Source: Ichthyophonus hoferi (lineage: Eukaryota > Opisthokonta > Ichthyosporea > Ichthyophonida > Ichthyophonidae). Taken from it: DNA of 36,775 nt. The position numbers and the translations under genes were made by a program. The DNA is taken from positions 56,730-93,504 of the forward strand of contig NAOQ01000168.1 of the NCBI GenBank assembly GCA_002751075.1, read 5' to 3'. The notes below the pieces were generated by a model that saw only the letters and a list, made by a program, of their open reading frames with translations, did no database searches and was not told the origin of the DNA. Shown piece after piece: positions 22,884 through 33,908 of the stretch; the first letter of the stretch is position 1, and each line of letters begins with the position of its first letter.

Positions 22884-25800
22884 TGTATGTATGTATGTAT
22901 GCATTTATATATACGGGTATAAGCGAATGAGTAGATTTTTACCTAGCACGAGCTAGCTTCAAGGGAGTAGTGGTCATAATATGATCGACCAGACGGCCAG
23001 GAGTAGCCACCAACACGTTAATTCCTTTTCTGATTCTAGCCTATAAATCAATGAGGTGAGAGAGGGAGGAGAGAGGGAGAGAGAGTAATATTAGAAACCT
23101 CTAGCACAATTATATTCATAATAATCGGAATGAAGCAATAACATAGCATGGACATGCACTATATTTCTATATTTCCCCCATCCCTTTTTCTCGCTTCCTT
23201 ACGTGTATGTATATAGGTAGTTAAAGCCATAATTATGCACTAAAGGATATACAATAAGTATATAAGTACATCTACAATATTAGACTGAATAGCGGTACAG
23301 AAGGTACAGTGATAGATAGATAGGTGGGTATAACAGTACAGCTCGGCCATATATCATGACGTCATATGCATAGACACGCCATGTCTGAAGACGCGTTTTA
23401 CATAGACACGTCATACACACAGACACATCATCTATAAAGACGCGTCATATACACACACACGTCATATATAAAGATGCGTTATTCATATACAAAGACACGT
23501 CCTCACACTTATTATTAAATATATTTATAAAATCCTAGAAGTTAATAACCGGGCTTATTTATACCTTCTCTGACTTTTTCTTCTCTCCACCAATCACATG
23601 GCCAGACACAATCCACGGACAGGCAATGATTAGCGTCTATAAATAGGATAAACGGGTTAGTGAGTGTAATGTTATGATATAGTTTATTATATTATATTAT
23701 ATTCTTAAAAATAGACATAGATACAATACAGATAATATACACAGATATTCGTGGGTTCACGAAATCAATGTAAGATTAGCCTTATTTAGCCTAAACAATC
23801 AAATATACCCAATCATACATACTTTGCCTCATTCATGTATGCCACGCACACCAATAGAACCAACCCTACTACCTTTCCAAAAGACTCCATTGATTTATAT
23901 TATATTATGCTATACTCTACTATACCCTATATATATATAAGTACACACACATAACTACTCATTCTCACCTGTAGCACTGCATAAATCTGCAATGCAAGCT
24001 CTCTAGTAGGCGATAGTACCACAGCCTGGACCCCATCCCCGCGAGATATTTTCTCTTCTAAAGTGGCTAGATTATGCAGCATAGGTAGAAGGTAGGCAAG
24101 GGTTTTCCCACTCCCTGTCTGGGAGGCAAGCAAGGTGTCGCGACCTAAAGGAATAAAGCATTGGTATTGATTAGAATGCGAGGCTAAAGGTAACTAAAGG
24201 TAACTAGCAATGTAAATAGGATGGGAGAGGAAGTCATGATAATGGTGCAATTGCAATCAATCAATCTGATTGGTTGCAAATGTTCTCATGAGAATAGACT
24301 GTTATACAAATATGTAGTCAGATATATAAATACACATATGCCTACCTTATCTTATCATATATACAGACATAGATACATATATTCATATATATAGACATAT
24401 ATACATATATACAGACACACATGCATTCATACATACATACATGTACATATATACATATATACAAACACACATATATTCATACATACATATATATATACAT
24501 ATATACATATATACATACATACACATCTAGCACCTACCCTTCAGTAAGACAGGTATACTAGCCGCCTGGATCTTAGTAGGAGCTGACAACTTCAACTTCT
24601 CCTCTAAACACAAACACAAACGAGCATTCAATCCAAGGGCCTTGAAGGCCGCGCCCTCCCCCTCGGCCATCACCTCTTTCTTTCCCTTGCGCTCAGCCAG
24701 TAACACTTCCTCGGCTGTGGGACCCTCTTCCTCCTCCTCTACCTCCTGTTCATTTACACCCATATCTACATCCTCATCAACATGTACATTCTCTTGTACA
24801 CTTTCCTCCTCCTCCTCCTTCTCCTCCTCCTCCTCCTCACCCCATTTTCGCTTCATTCCCTTGGGTACTTTTGGAATGGCGGGGTTGGACGTAAACAGAG
24901 ACGATATATAGGCTCGTTTTTCATTCGGGTTAGTGTTGTGCAAATAGTTCCCTTTAGTATGTGTAGTTCCTGCAGCATTGGAAATTGCTGATGCAAGCTT
25001 CTTGGCTACTGGGCCGGTGGTAGAGGGCTTTTTCTCGCTGGGCGCTGCAGGGAAAGAAAGACAATGCATCGTAAGTAAAATAGAACAACATAGAGAGGGA
25101 TAGATCCATGTTTATACAACGAAACCTACACAGAAAAAGATTGAGTGGGCCTGTTGCTTGGATAGATTATATGGATACAACATAATGAATTAACTCCTTA
25201 CATCCTCTTTGTTATTTGAATCCTTCAAGCCGTTCAAAGTACCCATGGAGAAATTATGCACTGCATTTCTACAATAACACCTATATATATGTATGGTCAT
25301 TTTAAAGCAGTTGATGATCTTAATATTATACCATTATACCATACTTTGGTTAAAAGCTAATTAAATAAATGATACGGTAGAGGTCGGTGATTACCATGTG
25401 TATTAATATCTCTCATTGTGCAAGTTAAGAATGGTGTGAAAAACCAATACAAAATGCCCAATTTAAAACAGAAAAAAATGAATGAAAATAAATAAAAATA
25501 AAACTAAAAATATACTATAATTAAAACATATACTATAATAGAACTATAGACTATACTAGAATAATATACTATAATAGAAAAATATACTATAATTAAACTA
25601 TATACTATAATAGAACTATATATTATAATAAAACTATGTATTATAATAAAACTAGATATTATAATAAGACTTACATACACTAATGAATGCACTTATCTAG
25701 TATTCTTAAAATGGGAAGAACATGAGAACTAGAGCTAAACAGAAAGAAACACATAGTTGAGAGGGTAGAAAACGGTATCAATATCTTTAATTGTACAAGT

Positions 25801-28089
25801 TAAGAATGGTGTAAAAGACCGATAAAGGAGGCCAGATTTAACACAGAAAAAAAAAACAAAAAACTAAGTATCATGAGAAAACATTACCAGTGTGTACTTT
25901 TGGGGTGGCAGACGGTTCAGAAACACCAGAAAGAACAGATGCCACAGAGATAGGCTTAGACACTGGTGCAGTTGTCTGTATCATGAATAAACATTATACA
26001 TTAATATTAAAGTATAGTATTATATGGTATGGTATTGTATTGTATTGTACTATATTACATTGAATAATATAGTATAGTATAGTATAGTATTGTATTGTAT
26101 AGTATAGTATTTTATGGTACTGAGTATTCTATTGTATTGTAGATCGAAAAAGAGATAAATAAATGACAACTTATAGAATATTCCACCATGCCGAGACAAA
26201 CACATAAACATTTTTTTGCTTGCTTTGCCTTTATATACATTTGGTAATGGATAGAGGGAGGGAGAGAGAGAAAGAAAAGGATATGCTTGTTTCTCTTCCA
26301 CTGTGTAAATGAACGGGTAGGTAACATTTTGAACACACTTAAGAGAAAATGAAATAAAGTGAAATCAAAGTAGCGGTAGATATATATATATATACATAAG
26401 GTCATATAAAAATGAACATAAATAATACACTGCTCCTATTTACTTTAAATATCAACTTAAGGTAAGTTTAGTAGATAATTTGATGTGTTGAATATAATTG
26501 TGCATAGGTACAATAATATCTTTTCCAAAAAAAAAAATACACAAATAAAGGGATGCATTAATCTATCAATTTCGCTTTCCCTTTATGCTAATATAAATAT
26601 ATATATATACTACATATGAACGGAAAAGCAATGCTTCACCAGGAAAGTTAAATAAGTTGTGTGTTTGCGTATATATGTTTGGGGATATAGGATATATACC
26701 GATGTATGTGTAGTGTACAATATAGTAATGCCACGTGAGAAAGACAGGCATGAAATGAATGTATGGAGGTGTGTATGCACGGTTGTATATGTTCAAAGTT
26801 AAGAAAAAGAGAGAAAAATACTGACTTTTGCTGCTTTCTTTGCCAGAGCCTGCTTTTTTTTCTTATTTTTATCCATCATTTTGGCCTGTCTTTTTGATTT
26901 CGCGTTCATTACGCTAGTACCAGTGGACCGACTTGGACCAGAAACAAAATTGACGTCCATATCATCATTGTCTACCATCTATAAGCAAGTGAAAAAGAAA
27001 ATTGTATGCAAAAGAAAGAGAGAAAGGGGGTGGAGAAGGTAAGGAAAATATACGTAAGACGGTGTGATTATTGATGCACTGAGATGCGATGAGAGATGAG
27101 AGACTGCAGGGAAAGTGGAAGTATATGCTAGTTTTAAAATATTTGCAATGCAGTTGAAAGTGAAAAATATTTATGCATGCTTATGTGCTTGAAATAGACT
27201 CATGTACCATTGAGAAGTAGTAGCATATATATATGAGTAGATGTAGATCGGAATAGATATAAAATAAAACTACATGGACATATTCATGAAATAGATCTGG
27301 TCGTCGTCGTCAGATGTCATAGATGTGTGTGTATAAGTGCATGTTTATATATAGGAACGGTTATTTTTATTAATGATCTAGATGCCATCTGTATGGAGCT
27401 CCATTCATGGGACAGAAATGGTTCTTTTTGAATTATTTTCAACAACATTTTAAAGTCTTCAACAGACAACAAATGACAGCTTTAAAACATTTAATTGTTG
27501 TTATATCCTACAACCAATAAAGGGCATGAGTTGAATTTTTTTTAAAAAGGGAAGCATTTATAACGGAATGATTCGTCAGCTAAATAACATTTTATAACTG
27601 TACCACTCCATATCATATAATAAAAAAGGCAATCGTGCATAATAGATTTTAGTGGTAATCTAGACAGACAAGATATACCTTGACTTTTCCTCCACGTAAA
27701 CTGCGTCTATTGTGTAGTGTTGAGATTCTGGGAAAACTATTGTTTGCTTCTTTCACTCTAACGTAGTCTAGCGCGGCAAACTAATGGTAAACCAAAAAAC
27801 ACTACACAAGCAGTACCAAAACAGTCACAAATATAATTATAATGGTTGTTGGTCATACAGGCTATAGGGGTATAGATTGCATGTGTATGATCTGACCTAG
27901 GCTCACAATAATTTAGCTGGTACATGTGCGACTACGGCTTCAATTATACATTATCTACGATTAATCTCTAATCAGTATTTGATCGGGGATTAATCACGAC
28001 AATCAGGGTTTAATCTACAATTTGTAATTACCGTAATCAGGATTTAATTCACGATTTGTTTAAACAAAGCACACTGTTGGGGCCGCCAT
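16811..28089 (-). CDS. DDX31: ATP-dependent RNA helicase DDX31/Dbp7 (DEAD-box)
   Basis: Nucleolar DEAD-box helicase for 60S ribosomal subunit assembly (family knowledge). Exons (minus): 28089-28075 (uncertain), 27780-27679, 26978-26826, 25975-25888, 25044-24538, 24144-23969, 23636-23565, 23040-22943, 22765-22707, 21743-21323, 20752-20661, 20030-19878, 19431-19269, 19029-18918, 18708-18574, 18190-18117, 17729-17560, 17037-16811. All junctions are GT-AG with matching phases; total 2817 nt, 938 residues (human DDX31 is about 850). Motifs in order: Q-motif region (SAPTKIQ), ASQTGSGKT about 295-303, [30 protein letters not shown] at 409-412, SAT at 513-515, [39 protein letters not shown], then a C-terminal DUF4217-type block ([16 protein letters not shown]). 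LGFERDI and QNVMVSATL match DDX31 rather than other DEAD families. A ~70-residue charged insert lies between DEAD and SAT. If the micro-exon is wrong, translation may start at the Met of 26978 (899 residues). The tail is Lys-rich. Confidence 0.93.
17486..17515. repeat. Degenerate (TATAG)n repeat
   Basis: Imperfect pentanucleotide run (gagtatagtatagaatagta) in the last intron of the helicase gene. Confidence 0.7.
19169..19195. repeat. (TA)n microsatellite
   Basis: About 13 TA dinucleotides in a helicase intron. Confidence 0.9.
19386..19482. repeat. 97 bp direct duplication, copy left of the gap
   Basis: Identical by eye to 19630-19726 on the other side of the N run. It includes the first 46 bases of helicase exon 13 (19431-19269), its acceptor and part of the intron. 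Exact identity across a gap points to an unresolved overlap of assembly pieces rather than a biological repeat. Confidence 0.9.
19487..19629. other. Assembly gap (143 N)
   Basis: Run of undetermined bases within the intron between helicase exons 12 and 13. The frames predicted across it are artefacts. Confidence 0.99.
19630..19726. repeat. 97 bp direct duplication, copy right of the gap
   Basis: Second copy of 19386-19482. It begins in the middle of exon-13 coding sequence directly after the Ns and contains a partial exon with its acceptor. Probably an assembly artefact; not a second exon. Confidence 0.9.
21840..21888. repeat. (TATAG)n pentanucleotide repeat
   Basis: About nine mostly perfect TATAG/AGTAT units in the helicase intron just upstream of exon 10. 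Confidence 0.9.
22425..22560. repeat. TA/ACATA microsatellite
   Basis: Mixed TA, ATAC and ATGTAT simple repeats in a helicase intron. The overlapping Tyr/Ile/Met-rich frame on the minus strand is a by-product. Confidence 0.8.
22842..22901. repeat. (GTAT)n microsatellite
   Basis: About 12 tandem GTAT units in the short intron between helicase exons 8 and 9, within 180 bases of the exon coding the DEAD motif. Confidence 0.9.
23357..23505. repeat. ACGTCA-type minisatellite with a full CRE palindrome
   Basis: Starts with TGACGTCA (23357-23364). Diverged units of roughly 25 bp follow, of the form agacacgtcatayaca, with variants acgcgt, acacgtc and atgcgtt. It lies in the 524-base intron between helicase exons 7 and 8. 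CpG-rich compared with the surrounding DNA. Confidence 0.7.
24355..24526. repeat. ACATAT/ATACATAC microsatellite
   Basis: Long imperfect hexamer-type repeat in the helicase intron, ending about 10 bases from the donor of exon 5. Confidence 0.85.
25503..25669. repeat. ~18-20 bp AT-only minisatellite
   Basis: Nine or so diverged units like aactatatactataataga in a helicase intron. The overlapping Ile/Ser/Val-rich minus ORF is a by-product. Confidence 0.8.
26011..26120. repeat. (TATAG)/(TATTG) pentanucleotide repeats
   Basis: Two interrupted runs of AGTAT and its variants GGTAT and TTGTA in a helicase intron. Confidence 0.85.
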
Positions 28090-28224
28090 AAGTCTATAAT
28101 CATGTTATGTAACTAGTCCACTCTAGGGGGATTCTGTTGTTGAAGAAGGACTAAGTGGGTATCCATTGATTAGTGAATATTTAACGCTTAGTTATCGATT
28201 GTGGCCATTAATCAGCGATTAATG
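27955..28224. promoter_or_regulatory. Cluster of palindromic TAATC motifs around the DDX31 5' end
   Basis: GATTAATC occurs twice near 27959 and 27990. Related TTTAATC, ATCAGG and TTTAATTC blocks follow to 28060. A perfect inverted repeat CATTAATC-AGC-GATTAATG sits at 28206-28224. The cluster brackets the proposed ATG of the helicase and faces the divergent lectin gene. TAATC is a known core for some homeodomain proteins; a regulatory role is only inferred. Confidence 0.4.
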
Positions 28225-29658
28225 AGCTATGTTTGTGTGTTTATACATATACTGACCTTATATTTAGTACGAGTTACTTCCTTGTCTTAGATTGCCAAAT
28301 CTTGAAACCTCGGTATATTCCCATTCTCAGTATAGTATCCTTTATTTCTATTATGCTATATAACACATACAAAGTGTCAGTGACTGATATCATTACACTC
28401 TTGGCTAATATGGCCTAATTTGTAAGACCCTTCATAAAGTTCTAGCAGCATAGATGTCAGTACTGTACTGGAAAAATCTGATATTTATCTATCTCTCCAG
28501 GATGATGGTATAGAGCAACATGTAGGCACTTAGTCTTAAACATAAGAATCTCATCAAACATTGCTTGGGCAATAATAAAGTCCAACTATATCTTTATTTC
28601 CATGTATAACTTATATTCTTATAGAAAACCATTACTGGGAACCTCTTACAATAATTTCACGGCGGGGTATGATTGCACTTAGAATAAAAAGCCAGATTAG
28701 TTTATCAGCCAGTAATATAACCCCAGCGATATGATGTATTTCCTATCCTGCACAATTGTTTTACTAACTAACAACTTAATCTGATCATAATTGTGAATTG
28801 CGAGATATCAAACTGGTATGATTACTATTATGTTGGTGTTTCAATTTAATTTAGAACTATGTCGTATAAAGTCGCCAAATTAAATTTTCTTGTCTGGTTT
28901 TAATAACAAGCGTCTTTACTAAATATTTCACCTGTTAATACTAAACTTAACAATAATTTATGAATAAGTACAAAATTGTTCTATACCATTTATATATTGG
29001 CCTATTTCAAAACTATCACCTGTAAGGTATTGTTATCACTATGCTAAGAACGAAAACATTTTAACACCTTATGGATGGATTCGATTAGTCACTAAGAATA
29101 ATATCAAGGCCGAAGACCCATAGTGTTTGTACATATTGCACGTGTTAAAATAGATTGTATTTTAGTTTATTATTGGTCGTAACCAATTGATGTATAGTAC
29201 TATTTGTTGAAATATATTAATTAATACTTTAGTCTACCAATTAATATTAGATAGTTAGAATAACTTCAATCAATGGATTGTATCAAGTATTTTTCCAGAC
29301 GATAAATGTCATAGTAATTTCTAATAATACTAAATGATCACAAATAATGATAAAAATCCAAATTAATTGGCTATTCCAATTTTAATACAATTTAACTTGC
29401 AGATTTTCATTCTTTAATAGGTCATACTGATGCCTGATATAATAATTTTCTCCGCTTATCTGACAGATAAAGGTAAAGTCCACCAACCATATCGTCATCA
29501 AGTCATTCGACGACAAGTTGTAAATCCAATGAAACACATTTGCTTTAACAAAAGAATGTCTATATTCGGAAGCTCATGATTTGCCAATCTATCTTATAAA
29601 TCTCAGACGATGGGAGTGAAAACAAAAGTAGATGATCTATATTAAAATTTGCATTCCA
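28225..29658. other. Divergent intergenic region, no gene seen
   Basis: AT-rich space between the helicase and lectin starts. The 61-codon frame at 28233-28418 is Ile/Ser/Tyr-rich with no support. Should hold both promoters. Confidence 0.5.
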
Positions 29659-32600
29659 ATGCTCCAACTTAGAGCCAGTTTAATAGTTCTTTCAGTTGCC
29701 CAAGTGGGCAGTGTATTTTGTGCATTTAAAAGCCCAGATTATTGTAGGCATTAATTTGAATGTTAGCTTGACGGGAGTCATGCAGTGAACATACATATCG
29801 CAGACTCAGCATTGGTATACTTTTGTGAACTTTTCGTTATGTCCTTTTTCTTGGAAGGCTTTCCCATAATTTTTCTTGAGCTTTAAAATTGATACAGTTT
29901 ATAAATACTAGATAATTTGTAGTCTAATTTTGTTTAATAACCCAATTTTTCACATACCTTAGTGGGTGGACATGTATTCCCAGTTTGTGAGCTTATGTTT
30001 ACAAACAACAACAACTTTTGGCAACTTACATTGCCGGGCGTTCGCTTTGTCAAACATGTAATAGTAAGTTATTGTGGTAAACACCAAGCTGTATTTTTAT
30101 TCACTAATGCATATATCCATGAAAAAATTGTCACAACTGATTTCTTTAAATATAATTCATGACTTTTCTATTATTACTTTCGCGCGGGTACTCGAGCACT
30201 GTGGTAAATCGGGATAATCTTATTATTGTTTATGAGCCTACTACATTAAGGCACAATGTATTAAAAAGATCCAGTAGTTCTTATTGCTGACGTTATTCTT
30301 CTCCACAGATTTCGCCTTCTATGCCAAAGGTTAATGTTAATATTTCACTAAATTTGACAGTGACTGTAGATGGTAAGTATTGTGGTCGAATACAAGGGTA
30401 TATGCCATATTCATCTTCTACAATTATTTGCAAAGGCGGTAGAGTTGAAGGTTCGGTACTTGAGTTGAAAGCGGAAAATACTACTCCTGTAAGCTTCATA
30501 AACTGCTGTTTCACTGCGTGTGGAGATCTAGAAAGAGTATTTAAAATTGAATGTAAGTATTTATTTTGGTGGGATGTTTAATATGGGACCCTTAGTCTAA
30601 AGTTAAATTGTAGCATTAATTAACACCCAATTTAGCCGTTTTTCCTAGTAGTTGCCATAGAGATTTTATGGCTATTTGTGTAAGTTGGGCTTCTTAAGGT
30701 GAGACCTTTAACTCTAAAAATGTTTTTTTTTTCTAATGAGAATCCTATTATACAGTATTAGGACAAAGGGCTACGCAGTGTTCTACCCATGATGTTAGCA
30801 GTGTGGCCTCCATGGCTCTTGATGGCATTTGGAACACATGCACCCAAACATACCTTCTCGTACCATTATACAGTGTCCTACCATTAGACCCAGATGGATG
30901 GTTGACATGGATGTCCCAGTCTCTGTTTATTTTGTTAAGGTATTTTTGCTGAGATAAATCTTTACATAAATTCTTAATGATTGGTATACAAATGCCAAAT
31001 AGCATTAATTCATTTATTTTTCAGTGACCTCTCTTGACTCATTATGCCGCGCAATATCTAGCTTTACAGAGCTTCTTTTTTATATTAATGGCTGTGGTCA
31101 CTTTAAATATAGAGACTTATTGGCCTCATTCAGTTATTTTACTTATGTTGTATGCATAGCTATATATGACAGTCTTTAAGCAACAATTATTTAAACAGAT
31201 AGGTCGTTATACAAACAACTCGCCCTGTAACTACCCTTTAAAGATTTCTGTGGATGATCAATTATGCAGTCTTTTTCATTCTGATCCTTCTTGGTGGGCG
31301 AATTATGAATATCTTACGATTTTATGCAACAGTCATGTAATTGGCCAAGCTTTGAAGATTCAGCAGCAGAATGACTATACGTGCAAGGAAGGACGGACAT
31401 TTCTGAGTCTATGTCAGGTAGATGTGTGGGGAGCCAAAACGACTGAACGTAAGTTGATCACTGTTTTTATACCCGACTCCATGTTCAACCAAGTCTCTTA
31501 GCAGCTGCTCTTTACCAGTATGTGGGAATGTGTTTTTGCACAGTTACTCAATAATAACTGAAATCTGGTAACCAATAGTTATGTAGTATGCCCACTTAGC
31601 TTGCTGGTACTAGCATTCTCTCGTATATATTTGTATACATTCTAACCATTTGAATCTTCATATGCAAAAGTCAAGAATGAGATGATTCCCCAAATTAATT
31701 ATAGGTATTGATGTTGTCCTGATATTGGATGTATAATCATTAGTGTATGTGCCTATCTGGAGCTGACCTTCTTTTGCAGCATTAATTAACACCTACATTA
31801 GCCATGTTTCCTAGAAGTTGATGTAGATTGTTTTTCCCCATATGTATGAGTTGGGTTTCTTAAGGTGAGGTCTTTAGATCTAAAGGTGTTTTTAATTTTT
31901 AAGAATCCTATTATGCAGTATTTGGACTTAGGGCTGCACAGTCTTCTACCTGGAGTGAGGATACCATAGCCTCTATGGGTATTAATGACAATCCCTACAC
32001 ATGCACCAACACTTATAGCTTGATATCAATACAGCCATAGTGGTTTGTTGACCTTGGTACCAATGCTACTATTCATTCTTTTAAGGTATTTTTCTGAGAT
32101 AAACCTTTACATACGTTCTTAACGGTTGACATACAAATGTCAAATAAGTAGCATTAATTTCTTTATTTTCTATTTAACTCTTTTGGCTCATTCTCATTAT
32201 GCTTTACAATTTCTAGATTTACAGAGCTTCTTTTTCACATTATTTGCTGTGGTCACATTACATATAGAAACTTATTAGCATCATCTAGTTGCTTTATATA
32301 TATTGTATGTATACCTATATATATGACAGTCTTTAAATAATAATTCCTTCCACAGATCACCAATCCTCAAGGGTATGAGAATCGCCTTGAAAACGTTAAG
32401 GTTACTGTAGATGGTAAACCTTGTGGCCCTGTATACACATTTGCTAATTCATATTATTTTTGGGTTACATGTCTAAGACCGGTAACTGGCCGAGTGTTGA
32501 AGATCCAATTGTTGGATGCTCCTGTAAATGGAATTCTCACTTTATGCGAGGTGGAGGTGTGGGGATACTTGCAGGGTGAACGTATGTTAACCACTGTATC

Positions 32601-33703
32601 TGTATATGACTCTATGTTCAACAAAGTCTATTAGCTGCTCTCTGCAAGTATGCGGGGATTTGCTATTACACACTTTCTCAACAATAATTGAAAATTGGTA
32701 TCCAATAGTTGTGTAATATATTCTTTTTCCTTACTGGTGCTAGCATGCTCCGGTATATATATTTATATTTAATCTAATAAGGCAATCTCTAACTAAATGC
32801 AGGTTTTATGGCAGACCCGGTACCCAAAGTCAATTATAAGTATTGATTTTGGCCTGACATCTGATACTAGATCATTAGTGTATCTACATATCTGGAAGTA
32901 GCCTAAGATTGTAGCATTAATTAGCATCCAAATTAGTTATTTTTCCCAGAGGTCGATTTAGAGGTTTTACAGCCATTTGTATGACGGGTTTATTAAGGTG
33001 AGATCTTCAGATCTAAAAGTGTTTTTAAGTACTAACTAAGAATCATATTACGCAGTAATTGGACTTGCTTCTAACCAGTCTTCCACCTATGATATATCAT
33101 ATCAATCCTCTATGGCAATTGATAGCAATTTCGACACATGCACCTTCACTGAATACTTCAAGTCAATCCAGCCATGGTGGAGTGTTACCATGGGTCGGCA
33201 AGTTACTGTGCATTCTGTTAAGGTATTTGGATGAGATAAATGTTTGCAAACATTCCTAATTATTGGCTTACAAATGTCAAATAACATCAATTCATTTATC
33301 TTTGAGTAACCTCGCTTGTCTCAAGTATGTCGTGCAATATCTAGATCTAGAGAGCTTCGTTTTCACATTATTGGACGTGGTCCCATTACATATAAGCATT
33401 TATTGTCATCATCTAGTTACTTTACATATATTGTATGTATAGCTATATATGACAGTCTTTAAAGGTCAATTCCTTCCATAGATCACCAATAATCGTTGGC
33501 ATATGAGTTACCTTGGAAATGTCGTAATTACTATGGATGGTCAACAATGCGGTCCTACGTATGCCTATGCTGCTGTTGCTTACTTGTGGATTACGTGCCC
33601 TGAACCTATAACTGGCGGAGTACTGAAGATTCAACTGATGGACGCTCCTTATTATGGAGTTCTCACCATGTGCGAGGTGGAGGTGTGGGGATACGAGCAT
33701 TAA
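29659..33703 (+). CDS. Secreted tandem fucolectin-like (FTP, F5/8 type C-like) lectin; two of four domains damaged
   Basis: Exon model: signal peptide 29659-29743; domain 1 29963-30063 and 30309-30552; domain 2 30756-30939 and 31199-31448; domain 3 31919-32085 and 32356-32581; domain 4 33056-33222 and 33482-33703. The first exon codes MLQLRASLIVLSVAQVGSVF then CAFKSPDY: a clear signal peptide ending in phase 1. Each domain is split by a phase-0 intron and flanked by phase-1 introns. Family marks: LASNQSS, MAIDSNFDTC, PWWSV in the first half; TVDG..CGP, WVTC..PVTGRVLKIQL and LTLCEVEVWGY in the second, as in eel fucolectin. Domain 4 is intact with a TAA. Domain 1 has a short first half. In domain 2 the first-half exon is 17 nt longer (184 versus 167) and changes frame. 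In domain 3 the first Trp of the WW-type pair is TAG. The usual fucose-binding CxHT His appears as Phe in domain 4 (CTFT), so sugar specificity is doubtful. A decaying gene, or one whose damaged modules are skipped, are both possible. Confidence 0.75.
30756..31448 (+). pseudogene. Lectin unit 2, frame-shifted first half
   Basis: The first-half exon 30756-30939 matches units 3 and 4 in two frames: GQRATQCSTHDVSSVASMAL and NTCTQT in one, then RWMVDMDVPVSVYFVK in another. The 17-nt excess lies around 30880-30895. The second half, 31199-31448, is open and ends LCQVDVWG. As part of the larger gene this unit would end translation if included. Confidence 0.65.
31919..32581 (+). pseudogene. Lectin unit 3, nonsense codon in first half
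   Basis: Exons 31919-32085 and 32356-32581 have the same lengths and phases as expected. The first half reads GLRAAQSSTW, NPYTCTNTYS and then CAG CCA TAG TGG where unit 4 has CAG CCA TGG TGG. The second half is clean (RLENVKVTVDG, LTLCEVEVWGY). One G-to-A change explains the stop. Confidence 0.7.
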
Positions 33704-33908
33704 GGTGAATTAAACAATATATCTGTATCTGACTAAATGTTCAACAAAGTCTATTGGCAGCTCTCTGCTGGTATGTGGGGATTTGTGTTTACAGACTTCC
33801 ACAAAAATACTTGTGTGAATACATAACGCAAAGTTATATTTTGTTATTTTATTCCGTGCTTGGCAATTTATTTATTCAATTTCATATACTAACCATGACT
33901 CTTTCAGT

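Larger units (their letters stand above)
30553..33703 (+). repeat. Tandem ~1.15 kb genomic repeat including introns
   Basis: Unit starts at 30756, 31919 and 33056 (periods 1163 and 1137). Introns are homologous too. The interdomain introns share gcattaatta, then gtgagrtctt and a cctattatacag-like acceptor. The within-domain introns share acagagcttctttt and atatatgacagtcttta. The array therefore grew by unequal duplication of genomic DNA, not by retrocopying. Confidence 0.85.

Noticed and set aside
25504-26405. Ile/Ser/Tyr-rich minus-strand frames in helicase introns
   Set aside because: Translations of AT microsatellites and pentamer repeats between well-defined exons.
29744-29814. Segment in the first lectin intron that can be read as INLNVSLTGVMQ plus SEHTYRRLSI, like a domain start in two frames
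   Set aside because: It needs two frame changes, while a donor at 29744 joins the signal exon to 29963 in phase without any. The segment's start also resembles the other interdomain introns.
30748-31005. Minus-strand frames opposite the lectin exons (also 30293-30514, 33102-33290, 33443-33700)
   Set aside because: Shadows of the plus-strand lectin exons, which have splice sites, phases and family motifs.
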